5,117 nucleotides of DNA from Flavobacteriales bacterium (GCA_947476515.1 CANJQZ010000161.1:1-5117); one strand, 5' to 3'; shown: positions 1-5,117, numbered from the stretch's first letter. Numbers and translations: made by a program. Notes: generated by a model not told the origin, from the sequence alone.

Positions 1-821
1 GTAAAACAAACATTCGTAAGATAGTCATCAACCGAACCTGTAGGAGAAATATAGACTGTAGATTTATTCAGACAATTATAAATTCCAACTTTAGGTTGCT
101 CAGAAGCCTGGCCGGTCATGGGATATTTTATGGAAGTTAATGTTCCGGGGGTATCATTAATATTCAAAAGGGGATAATCATGCACTTTACTTTCATCTTT
201 TTGATAAAAAGCCAATACATTCCCATTATGTGACCAAAAAATGCCGCCTGAAATTCCAAACTCATTGCGCGCAATACTTTGACCAGAAACAATATTCTTA
301 TCCTGATTGTTAGTAATAGCAATAGAAGCACCTCCCATTTCTTTTAGGTAAAGATTATTTTCTATGGTGTAAGCTAATTTTTTAGTTGCTGCATGAAACA
401 TCACATTATCTGCCCCTTCATCAGCCCTAATCATCTCAGCGCCTGTTTTTGACTTTAAATCCAAGAGATAATATTTTTGACCATCATTTAGGAAACAATG
501 GGTATCATCTATAAATTCCAAGCTTGCTAATGAAGTTAAATTGGAGGATAATATTTGATTAACTTCTGAGAGCGTCATCCATACATCTGGTGGAATATTG
601 GTTGTAGATGCAGAGACACTTGACTTGTAAAGCGATTTCATATCCTTACTGAGAAAGGAATAAGAATTTGATTTTGGAAGCCATTGAAATGCAGTGATTC
701 GTTCTGGACCATAAGTACGATATTGTTGACTTACAGCATCTTTCAATGTCAATTGCTTAACTTGACCAAAAGACAAAGCACTACCAAATAATAAGAATAA
801 AATTGAGATATTAATTTTCAT
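1..821 (-). CDS. S9 family peptidase, DPP IV / prolyl tripeptidyl peptidase-like, N-terminal part (runs off left edge)
   Basis: The frame is open from an ATG at 821 to the window edge, giving 273 codons of a protein that should be about 700 residues long. Residues 1-19 form a Sec signal peptide (hydrophobic ISILFLLFGSALSFG, likely cut before Q20), so the enzyme is exported to the periplasm or outer membrane. The rest matches the N-terminal beta-propeller domain of S9B peptidases. Residues about 186-219 (NEFGI, FWS, LAFY, DES-V-DYPL) and 232-236 (YPMTG) closely follow the arrangement I remember for Porphyromonas prolyl tripeptidyl peptidase. E187 is the expected amino-terminus-binding glutamate, preceded by N rather than a second E. 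The catalytic Ser-Asp-His domain lies outside the window. A stop codon in frame just upstream (825-827) fixes the start. The gene follows the DUF2461 gene by 3 bases and is probably co-transcribed with it. The family cleaves di- or tripeptides from proline-containing peptides; the exact specificity is inferred. Confidence 0.88.
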   Translation of the reverse strand, partial: MKINISILFLLFGSALSFGQVKQLTLKDAVSQQYRTYGPERITAFQWLPKSNSYSFLSKDMKSLYKSSVSASTTNIPPDVWMTLSEVNQILSSNLTSLASLEFIDDTHCFLNDGQKYYLLDLKSKTGAEMIRADEGADNVMFHAATKKLAYTIENNLYLKEMGGASIAITNNQDKNIVSGQSIARNEFGISGGIFWSHNGNVLAFYQKDESKVHDYPLLNINDTPGTLTSIKYPMTGQASEQPKVGIYNCLNKSTVYISPTGSVDDYLTNVCF

Positions 822-824
822 GAG

Positions 825-1490
825 TTAAATAAATTGATTAAAAAATTGTTGCAGTGGACGCCCAACCATAAAAGCATCAAAAAGTAGTTCATCTAAATTA
901 TCTTCTAGGATCGTCGCTGCAGGAAAGCTCTTATAAAAGTACCATTGTTTATTATAAATAAGTTCTTGAATTTTTGCTTGTTCTCGTAATTCAGGTGAAA
1001 TTATTTTATTTTTAGCACCTTGAATACTTCCATATAGACTTAAAAAATTTGATTCTGTAATGATAGATTCAAATTCAGATAGATTTTGCGAAATCCCTTC
1101 CCGAATAGAGAGAATATCCTCTTTTTCCATTTCATAAATTCCACCATAAACTCTAAAGTGTTCGGGCGTCATTTCAAAATATACACCATCAATTGACTTA
1201 CTTTTCTTCCCATTTGGCGCAATCACAGCAGAGCACATTAACTTGTAGGGAGTCTTATCTTTTGAAAAACGAATATCACGATTAATACGAAAAACACAAT
1301 CTTTTGATAATAAATCATTAAAAGATGGATCTAAGGCATTAAATTTACCAATCATATGTTGGGTGAAAGCACTGAAAGGAACTTTTACATTTTTCTCATA
1401 GCGTTTGCGGTTGATATCAAACCAATCTTTATTATTGTTAGCTGAGAGTTCTTGAAAAAATAAAAGATAGTCTTGAGAAAAAAATGCCAT
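825..1490 (-). CDS. DUF2461 (TIGR02453) family protein
   Basis: This 221-residue protein of unknown biochemical function covers the usual full length of DUF2461. Family hallmarks are visible: an N-terminal helix with NNNKDWFDINRKRYE (residues 18-32), the central block FRINRDIRFSKDKTPYK (67-83), and a strand region with YFEMTPEHFRVYGGIYEME (104-122). The C-terminal third carries the KQWYFYKSFP and FMVGRPLQQFF segments. No signal peptide or membrane helix is seen once the correct start is used, so it should be cytoplasmic. The open frame extends 30 codons further upstream to 1580, but that extension is hydrophobic, unlike the family, and crosses the rpsF promoter. The ATG at 1490 gives the family-like beginning MAFFSQDYLLFFQEL. 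It is divergent from rpsF and lies 3 bases upstream of the S9 peptidase gene, in the same reading frame. No function can be assigned. Confidence 0.9.
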   Translation of the reverse strand: MAFFSQDYLLFFQELSANNNKDWFDINRKRYEKNVKVPFSAFTQHMIGKFNALDPSFNDLLSKDCVFRINRDIRFSKDKTPYKLMCSAVIAPNGKKSKSIDGVYFEMTPEHFRVYGGIYEMEKEDILSIREGISQNLSEFESIITESNFLSLYGSIQGAKNKIISPELREQAKIQELIYNKQWYFYKSFPAATILEDNLDELLFDAFMVGRPLQQFFNQFI

Positions 1491-1505
1491 AGAAAAAGAT
1501 ATAGA

Positions 1506-1513
1506 CAAACTTA
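1506..1513 (-). promoter_or_regulatory. Candidate -7 box for the DUF2461 / S9 peptidase unit
   Basis: The minus strand reads TAAGTTTG, an exact match to the Bacteroidota -7 consensus TAnnTTTG, ending 15 bases before the ATG at 1490. No convincing TTTG -33 box is present at the expected distance (only a TTTTTC run), so this is a moderate candidate. It would give a very short leader of about 10 bases. An eight-base match with two free positions is not rare in AT-rich DNA. Confidence 0.35.
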
Positions 1514-1541
1514 CTAAAATACGCGAAAAAGTGAGTATATA

Positions 1542-1572
1542 TTTGTATGAAAGAAATAAAATAGTATCTTTG
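1542..1572 (+). promoter_or_regulatory. Promoter of the rpsF-rpsR-rplI operon
   Basis: TTTG at 1542-1545 and TATCTTTG at 1565-1572 match the Bacteroidota -33 (TTTG) and -7 (TAnnTTTG) elements, with a 19-base spacer that fits the known range. Transcription should begin near 1577-1580, leaving a leader of about 30 AT-rich bases before the ATG at 1610. Position and quality suit a highly expressed ribosomal operon. The site lies outside the divergent DUF2461 gene only if that gene starts at 1490, which supports the shorter start. Confidence 0.8.
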
Positions 1573-1609
1573 CAACCCAAAATAAATTATTAATTAATTG
1601 ATTAACATT

Positions 1610-1960
1610 ATGAATTCTTACGAAACTGTTTTCATTTTAACTCCCGTTTTGTCTGATGATCAGGCAAAGGAAGCAGTGCAGAAATTCGAAAATGAGATTA
1701 AGACCCTAGGTGGGACAATCAAGTTTTCAGAAAACTGGGGATTGCGCAAGTTGGCGTACCCAATCCAGAAAAAATCGACTGGCTTCTACTTTTTAGTAGA
1801 GTTTCAAGCTGAAGGTACGGTTATTGCAGGTTTTGAACTGATGATGAAGCGCGACGAAAGAGTCTTGCGTTTCCTTACAGTACGAATGGATGTAGACCAT
1901 GTAGCTTATGCTGAAAAAAGAAGAGCAAAATCTGGTAACACAGCCACTGCACAAGCATAG
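1610..1960 (+). CDS. rpsF: 30S ribosomal protein S6
   Basis: The 116-residue protein is bS6, which binds 16S rRNA in the platform of the small subunit as a heterodimer with bS18. The family signature is clear: MNSYETVFILTP at the start, the central WGLRKLAYPIQKKSTGFYFLV block (about 43-63), and RDERVLRFLTVRMD near residue 83-96. A short polar, basic tail follows, ending in a run rich in Ala and Thr. The ATG at 1610 is chosen over an in-frame TTG at 1598, because S6 proteins begin with M-x-x-YE and ATG is the stronger start codon. There is no Shine-Dalgarno sequence, only an AT-rich leader, which is usual in Bacteroidota. It is the first gene of the operon, followed after 25 bases by rpsR. Confidence 0.97.
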   Translation: MNSYETVFILTPVLSDDQAKEAVQKFENEIKTLGGTIKFSENWGLRKLAYPIQKKSTGFYFLVEFQAEGTVIAGFELMMKRDERVLRFLTVRMDVDHVAYAEKRRAKSGNTATAQA

Positions 1961-1985
1961 TATTAACCCAGTAAAAAACTAAAAA

Positions 1986-2246
1986 ATGTCAAACGATATC
2001 CGTTATCTAACCCCGATTAATATTGATATTAAGAAGGATAAATATTGCCGATTCAAAAAGAGCGGCATCAAGTTCATCGATTATAAAGACCCGAACTTTT
2101 TGTTAAAATTGATCAATGAACAAGGTAAAATTTTACCTCGTCGTATCACAGGAACATCACAGAAGTTTCAAACACGAGTGAACAAAGCAATTAAGCGCGC
2201 GCGTCACTTGGCTATATTACCATATGTTGGTGATATGTTAAAATAA
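1986..2246 (+). CDS. rpsR: 30S ribosomal protein S18
   Basis: The 86-residue protein is bS18, partner of bS6 in the platform of the 30S subunit. Diagnostic stretches are KDKYCRFKKSGIKFIDYKDP (17-36), in which C21 is the usual single cysteine of the N-terminal region, then GKILPRRITGTSQKFQ (47-62), and the basic helix KAIKRARHLAILPYV (67-81). The length is normal for the phylum. It lies 25 bases after rpsF and 32 bases before rplI without its own terminator or convincing promoter, so it is translated from the rpsF transcript. A purine-rich A run precedes the ATG; no Shine-Dalgarno sequence is seen. Confidence 0.98.
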   Translation: MSNDIRYLTPINIDIKKDKYCRFKKSGIKFIDYKDPNFLLKLINEQGKILPRRITGTSQKFQTRVNKAIKRARHLAILPYVGDMLK

Positions 2247-2278
2247 TCGATTGTAGAACGAAAAATAGTATTTGAATC

Positions 2279-2725
2279 ATGGAAGTAATTCTAAAGAAAA
2301 ATGTAGATAAATTGGGTTACGCAAACGAAATCGTTTCCGTAAAACCAGGTTATGGCCGAAATTTCCTTATTCCTCAGGGATATGCAGTTTTAGCTACAGC
2401 CAGTGCAAAAAAAGCACATGTTGACATGATGAAGCAAAAGTCTCATAAAGAGTCTAAAATGCTGATTGAAGCACAAGAAATTGCTGCTCAAATCGCAGAG
2501 CTTACGGTCACTATTTCAACCAAGGCTGGTGAAAATGGTAAGATTTTTGGATCTATCAACACTATACAATTAGCTGAGGCCTTGAAAAAAGCAGGTCATG
2601 ACATTGATCGCAAATCGTTAAAAATTAAAGATGAGCCGATTAAAGAAATCGGGACATTTGAAGCTGAAGCACTTCTTTACAAGGGGGTTAAACAAACTTT
2701 CAAATTTGAAGTAATTAGCGAATAA
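2279..2725 (+). CDS. rplI: 50S ribosomal protein L9
   Basis: The 148-residue protein is bL9, which binds 23S rRNA near the base of the L1 stalk through its N-terminal domain and reaches outward through a long helix. The N-terminal domain (1-about 41) shows MEVILKKNVDKLG and the family signature GYANEIVSVKPGYGRNFLIPQG (13-34). A charged linker helix spans about 43-75. The C-terminal domain has GENGKIFGSI (84-93) and DIDRKSLKIKDEPIKEIGTFEAE (108-130). Length is standard and both domains are intact. It is the last gene of the ribosomal operon and is followed 11 bases later by a strong hairpin terminator. Confidence 0.98.
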   Translation: MEVILKKNVDKLGYANEIVSVKPGYGRNFLIPQGYAVLATASAKKAHVDMMKQKSHKESKMLIEAQEIAAQIAELTVTISTKAGENGKIFGSINTIQLAEALKKAGHDIDRKSLKIKDEPIKEIGTFEAEALLYKGVKQTFKFEVISE

Positions 2726-2736
2726 GATTTAGCATT

Positions 2737-2772
2737 AAAAAAAAAGCCATTCTTTCGAATGGCTTTTTTTTT
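2737..2772. terminator. Bidirectional intrinsic terminator between rplI and the thioredoxin-like gene
   Basis: A perfect 8-bp stem AGCCATTC / GAATGGCT (2745-2752 with 2757-2764) closes a TTTC loop. Nine A on the left (2737-2745) and nine T on the right (2764-2772) extend the pairing and supply U-tracts on both strands. It lies between the stops of two convergent genes (2725 and 2782), so it can serve both. Confidence 0.93.
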
Positions 2773-2781
2773 GCACAAAAA

Positions 2782-3399
2782 TTATCTGAAAAATTGATCG
2801 ATTTCATCCATGGCACTTACTCCAAAGGTATCATTGTGCCATGCCTTTACAACTTTCTTGTTTTCAGAAAGTATATAAGTAGGGAATTGACCTTCTGTTA
2901 AAATCAAAAGATCTTTATGTCTTACTAAATTACTTGGATAGTCTATTCTGACTTTTACAAGGCCATTGCCCTTCATAAGATTTAAATATTTACCTGCTTC
3001 CTTAGCATTAGAACATAGAACATCTATCTCTAAATTAATATGTTCATTTTTTTGCATTAAAGCAATTAAGGTTGATGTTGCTTGAATACAAAAGGGACAA
3101 GAAGGAAGCACATAAACAGACAACTTTTTCGAAGAGGGAAATTCCGTTTTCAGTTGTGGGCTATAAAAATCATTTGAAAAATCTCCTTTATATATAGGAG
3201 AAAAAGCAAAATAAAGTGAAACTGGAAGTAAGAATGTCAAAAAAGAAAAGATAAACTTGAATTTTTTTAATAGTTCTATTCTCCTAAAAAAAATTATAGA
3301 AAAGAATAACCCTATCATAATAGAGAGGACAAAAGGAATAACTTTGGACAATGTCCAAGAAAAACCTGTGTGAGCAAGAAGTATTTCTAAATTATTCAT
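2782..3399 (-). CDS. Membrane-anchored thioredoxin-fold protein with CPFC motif
   Basis: This 205-residue protein has two predicted transmembrane helices (about 14-38 and 48-68) separated by a basic loop, RRIELLKKFK. By the positive-inside rule the loop is cytoplasmic and both ends lie in the periplasm. The C-terminal domain (about 90-205) looks like a thioredoxin fold. A strand KKLSVYVLPS leads into CPFC at 101-104, then a helix (QATSTLIALMQK), a second strand INLEIDVLCS, and QFPTYIL (171-177), where P173 is the expected cis-proline opposite the CxxC. The residue before the first Cys is Ser rather than the Trp of classical thioredoxins. A periplasmic thiol-disulfide role is inferred; oxidase and reductase cannot be told apart. 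The gene follows a lipoprotein gene, and a terminator-like hairpin ends five bases before the ATG. No DsbB- or DsbD-like partner is in the window. I do not recognise a named family. Confidence 0.85.
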   Translation of the reverse strand: MNNLEILLAHTGFSWTLSKVIPFVLSIMIGLFFSIIFFRRIELLKKFKFIFSFLTFLLPVSLYFAFSPIYKGDFSNDFYSPQLKTEFPSSKKLSVYVLPSCPFCIQATSTLIALMQKNEHINLEIDVLCSNAKEAGKYLNLMKGNGLVKVRIDYPSNLVRHKDLLILTEGQFPTYILSENKKVVKAWHNDTFGVSAMDEIDQFFR

Positions 3400-3404
3400 G
3401 CAAT

Positions 3405-3427
3405 AAAAAAGGGGCTTGCGCCCCTTT
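3405..3427 (-). terminator. Intrinsic terminator after the lipoprotein gene, abutting the next start codon
   Basis: On the minus strand a perfect 8-bp stem AAAGGGGC / GCCCCTTT (3427-3420 with 3415-3408) closes a GCAA tetraloop and runs into six T (3410-3405). This is a GC-rich, strong hairpin in an AT-rich setting. It lies 16 bases after the lipoprotein stop and only five bases before the ATG of the thioredoxin-like gene. The plus strand has only three T after the stem, so the element is directional. It could also act as an attenuator or limit access to the downstream start. Confidence 0.85.
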
Positions 3428-3443
3428 AAATCAATTTGTGATC

Positions 3444-3662
3444 TTACTTGATTTTACAAGAATAAGTCAAAGTACCTACTGTTTGATTAGATGCTTCACA
3501 AGCTGTAGTAACATCTTTTTTCTTACCTGTAAGGGTAGTTGATGATGTTGTAGTTGCTAAAGATCCTGATGAATCAGTAACAGTACACTCACAAGTATAA
3601 TCTTTAGAGCAAGAAGCTAAAAAAATTAAAGATAAACCGGAAATAAAAATAACTTTTTTCAT
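3444..3662 (-). CDS. Small cysteine-containing lipoprotein
   Basis: The 72-residue precursor has a lipoprotein signal peptide: MKK, a hydrophobic core VIFISGLSLIF, and a lipobox LASC with the acylated cysteine at residue 18. The mature part of 55 residues starts CSKDYTCECTVTD, is rich in Thr and Ser in its middle (TTTSSTTLTGKKK), and holds four more cysteines (C24, C26, C55, C69). After export these could form two disulfides. The SKD after the lipid cysteine is weakly reminiscent of the surface-export signals of Bacteroidota lipoproteins, but this is not decisive. Small lipoproteins of this style are, from memory, common in the phylum and have no known function. A -7-like box lies 24 bases upstream, and a strong terminator follows the stop. 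The next gene downstream encodes a periplasmic CPFC protein, a possible functional link. Confidence 0.85.
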   Translation of the reverse strand: MKKVIFISGLSLIFLASCSKDYTCECTVTDSSGSLATTTSSTTLTGKKKDVTTACEASNQTVGTLTYSCKIK

Positions 3663-3685
3663 AATTAAATAAATTTAAATTTTGT

Positions 3686-3693
3686 CAAATATA
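3686..3693 (-). promoter_or_regulatory. Candidate -7 box for the lipoprotein gene
   Basis: The minus strand reads TATATTTG, matching TAnnTTTG exactly, and ends 24 bases before the lipoprotein ATG at 3662. A possible -33 element TTG lies at 3711-3709, but the spacer is only 15 bases, shorter than usual. Transcription would start near 3680. Confidence 0.45.
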
Positions 3694-3854
3694 TATAAAA
3701 AAAAAAATCAACTATAAAAACCATGAAATATTCTTAAACTTAATATAACTTGAACTTAAATATACTCATCTAAAAAAATCTTAAATATTTTTTGATTTCT
3801 TTGTGAAAAGCCCTATTAATATAATAGAAACAAAAGTCAACTCAATATTTTTAT

Positions 3855-3862
3855 TACATTTG
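3855..3862 (+). promoter_or_regulatory. Candidate -7 box for fabI
   Basis: TACATTTG matches the Bacteroidota TAnnTTTG consensus and lies 17 bases before the fabI ATG. No TTTG is found at the normal -33 distance; the nearest ones (3791, 3800) are too far upstream. The leader would be about 12 bases long. Confidence 0.45.
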
Positions 3863-3879
3863 ATAAAAAAACAAAAGCA

Positions 3880-4695
3880 ATGGCAAATAATTTATTAAAA
3901 GGGAAAAGAGGGATTATCTTTGGCGCTTTGAACGAACAATCAATCGCTTGGAAAGTAGCTGAACGCGCACATGAAGAAGGTGCTGTATTTGTATTAACAA
4001 ATGCTCCAATCGCAATGCGAATGGGCGAAATAAATAATTTAGCTAGTAAAACTGGAAGTCAAATAATTCCTGCAGACGCTACCAATGTGGAAGAGTTAGA
4101 AAATCTAATTACACAAGCAATGGAAATTTTGGGCGGTAAAATTGATTTTGTTTTACATTCCATTGGAATGTCCCCTAATGTTAGAAAAGGAATTCACTAT
4201 ACAGAAAGTAATTACAATTATTACGGTCAATCCATGGATGTGTCTGCAATATCTCTCCATAAAACCTTAGCGACGCTATACAAGCACGAGGCGATGAATG
4301 AATGGGGATCTATTGTAGCACTTAGTTACATAGCAGCTCAACGAATATTTCCTGATTATAATGATATGGCAGATGCGAAATCTTTACTAGAATCAATCGC
4401 TCGATCTTTTGGATATCATTATGGAATCAAAAATAAGGTGCGAATTAATACTATTTCTCAGTCTCCTACAGTAACCACAGCTGGACAAGGAATAAAAGGT
4501 TTTACTGAATTCATTAATTTTTCTGAACAAATGTCGCCCCTTGGAAATGCTTCTGCAATTGCTTGTGCTGACTATTGTATTTCAATGTTTTCTGATTATA
4601 CGAAATATGTGACGATGCAAAACCTATTTCATGATGGAGGCTTCTCTAATACAGGAGTAACACAACAAGTAATTGAAAAGTTTGGTAACGAATAA
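3880..4695 (+). CDS. fabI: Enoyl-[acyl-carrier-protein] reductase (NADH), FabI
   Basis: The 271-residue short-chain dehydrogenase-type protein catalyses the last step of each round of type II fatty acid elongation, reducing enoyl-ACP to acyl-ACP in the cytoplasm. The N-terminal nucleotide-binding turn is GALNEQSIAW (15-24), as in FabI (G-x5-SIA). HSIGMSP (93-99) corresponds to the E. coli HSIGFAP segment. The catalytic set is Y150 (in LSYIAAQR), Y160 and K167, giving the FabI spacing Y-x6-K. The substrate-binding loop is ISQSPTVTTAGQGIKGF (192-208), in which SQSPT replaces the E. coli SAGPI; as far as I remember this is usual in Bacteroidota FabI. The C-terminal part has MQNLFHDGGFSNTG (246-259). 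Start and length are normal. It appears monocistronic, with its own candidate promoter and a strong terminator. Confidence 0.96.
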   Translation: MANNLLKGKRGIIFGALNEQSIAWKVAERAHEEGAVFVLTNAPIAMRMGEINNLASKTGSQIIPADATNVEELENLITQAMEILGGKIDFVLHSIGMSPNVRKGIHYTESNYNYYGQSMDVSAISLHKTLATLYKHEAMNEWGSIVALSYIAAQRIFPDYNDMADAKSLLESIARSFGYHYGIKNKVRINTISQSPTVTTAGQGIKGFTEFINFSEQMSPLGNASAIACADYCISMFSDYTKYVTMQNLFHDGGFSNTGVTQQVIEKFGNE

Positions 4696-4712
4696 AATAT
4701 AAAATTCCTTAT

Positions 4713-4749
4713 AAAAAAAGCCCTAAAGAAATATCTTTAGGGCTTTTTT
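4713..4749. terminator. Bidirectional intrinsic terminator after fabI
   Basis: A perfect 11-bp stem AGCCCTAAAGA / TCTTTAGGGCT (4719-4729 with 4734-4744) closes an AATA loop. It is flanked by seven A on the left (4713-4719) and six T on the right (4744-4749), which supply U-tracts on both strands. It lies between convergent genes, 17 bases after the fabI stop and 20 bases from the DUF2490 gene stop. Confidence 0.93.
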
Positions 4750-4769
4750 ATTGTCCACTGGAGAGGCGA

Positions 4770-5117
4770 CTATTTTTTCTTGAATTTTGTGAAATCAATA
4801 TTATAAGTAGTTGATATCCAAAGTGTATGATTGCGTTCTACTTTAATGCCATCAGTTTTAAATACCATTTGATTTAAATAACCCAATTGGATATTAAAAT
4901 TTGGATTAAACCTCCACCCCAAAGCGGTAATGAATCGATTTTGATCTAAAATATTTTTTGCTATCCCTTTTCCAAAACCTAAGAATACCTCATCATTGAC
5001 ATTTAAAAATAGGGTGTTATTCGCCATTTCCTTTCTACTCAGAGGAACATTTACCATCATACGATATCTAATTCGATTACGATAATTATCTTTTCCTTGC
5101 ACAAAAGAGCCTGAAGA
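4770..5117 (-). CDS. DUF2490 family outer-membrane beta-barrel protein, C-terminal part (runs off right edge)
   Basis: The frame stays open to the window edge. The 115 visible residues are the C-terminal portion of a protein whose start lies beyond 5117; a GTG at 5102 is an internal Val, not a start. The sequence alternates polar and apolar residues in strand-like stretches. It shows the DUF2490 pattern: NRIRYRMMVNVPL, then LFLNVNDEVFLGFG, QNRFITALGWRFNPNFNIQLGYLNQM, and a last strand HTLWISTTYNIDF. These features point to an outer-membrane barrel of unknown substrate. The protein ends in a basic TKFKKK tail after the last aromatic residue. It is convergent with fabI and shares its terminator. 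Confidence 0.85.
   Translation of the reverse strand, partial: SSGSFVQGKDNYRNRIRYRMMVNVPLSRKEMANNTLFLNVNDEVFLGFGKGIAKNILDQNRFITALGWRFNPNFNIQLGYLNQMVFKTDGIKVERNHTLWISTTYNIDFTKFKKK

Larger units (their letters stand above)
3663..3879. other. AT-rich divergent intergenic region between the lipoprotein gene and fabI
   Basis: These 217 bases carry no gene. They hold candidate -7 boxes near each end, facing outward. Near the left end is a 12-base perfect palindrome, AAATTTAAATTT (3671-3682). Three copies of CTTAAA start at 3733, 3755 and 3780. In DNA this AT-rich the palindrome and the short repeats may be chance. No RNA structure with GC-rich stems is visible. Confidence 0.6.

Noticed and set aside
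1573..1609. Possible S6:S18-binding regulatory leader upstream of rpsF.
   Set aside because: The inferred leader is only about 30 bases, almost entirely A and T, with no stem and no CCG-type motif, so the known leader RNA is not supported.
2268..2276. Promoter-like TAGTATTTG just before rplI.
   Set aside because: The spacing between TA and TTTG is three bases instead of two and no -33 box accompanies it. rplI is explained by the operon promoter.
3351..3542. A plus-strand open frame of 63 codons.
   Set aside because: It is antisense to the start of the thioredoxin-like gene, the terminator hairpin and the lipoprotein gene. Its product has no recognisable features and low-complexity composition, so it is a shadow frame.
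3671..3682. Perfect palindrome AAATTTAAATTT in the lipoprotein leader, considered as an operator.
   Set aside because: It is made only of A and T runs in very AT-rich DNA and can easily arise by chance; no second copy is seen near another promoter.
5100..5102. GTG as a start codon for the DUF2490 gene.
   Set aside because: The frame continues without a stop to the window edge, and the 115 visible residues are only the C-terminal part of the family, so the true start lies outside.
1..5117. Search for a mobile element, CRISPR array, tRNA, toxin-antitoxin or defence system.
   Set aside because: No long direct or inverted repeats, no transposase or nuclease motifs, and no tRNA-like cloverleaf were seen. 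Nearly all sequence is explained by ordinary genes, promoters and terminators.

Overview
The window looks like ordinary chromosomal sequence from a member of the Bacteroidota. The base composition is AT-rich. Promoter-like sites fit the Bacteroidota form TAnnTTTG, Shine-Dalgarno sequences are absent, and the protein variants are typical of the phylum: FabI with an SQSPT loop, DUF2461, a DUF2490 barrel and a prolyl-tripeptidyl-peptidase-like S9 protein. A flavobacterial-type lineage is a guess; no rRNA or other marker settles it.

Left part (1-1490, minus strand): a two-gene unit. A DUF2461 gene is followed after 3 bases by the first 273 codons of a secreted S9 (DPP IV / prolyl tripeptidyl peptidase-like) peptidase, which runs off the left edge. 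Centre-left (about 1540-2772, plus strand): a strong Bacteroidota promoter drives the ribosomal protein operon rpsF-rpsR-rplI, which ends in a bidirectional terminator. Centre (2782-3662, minus strand): a small cysteine-containing lipoprotein gene, a terminator hairpin, and directly after it a gene for a two-helix membrane-anchored thioredoxin-fold protein with a CPFC motif. A 217-base AT-rich divergent region (3663-3879) separates the lipoprotein gene from fabI (plus strand), the enoyl-ACP reductase of fatty acid synthesis. FabI ends at a second bidirectional terminator. The right edge holds the 3' end of a DUF2490 outer-membrane barrel gene on the minus strand.

The genes do not form one pathway. 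The ribosomal proteins and FabI are housekeeping, and the rest are envelope proteins or uncharacterised. I see no mobile element, CRISPR array, RNA gene or defence system. The most interesting spot is the lipoprotein/thioredoxin pair: a terminator-like hairpin ends five bases before the thioredoxin start codon, and a cysteine-bearing exported lipoprotein lies beside a periplasmic CxxC protein. Two gene starts differ from the longest open frame: DUF2461 at 1490 and rpsF at 1610.
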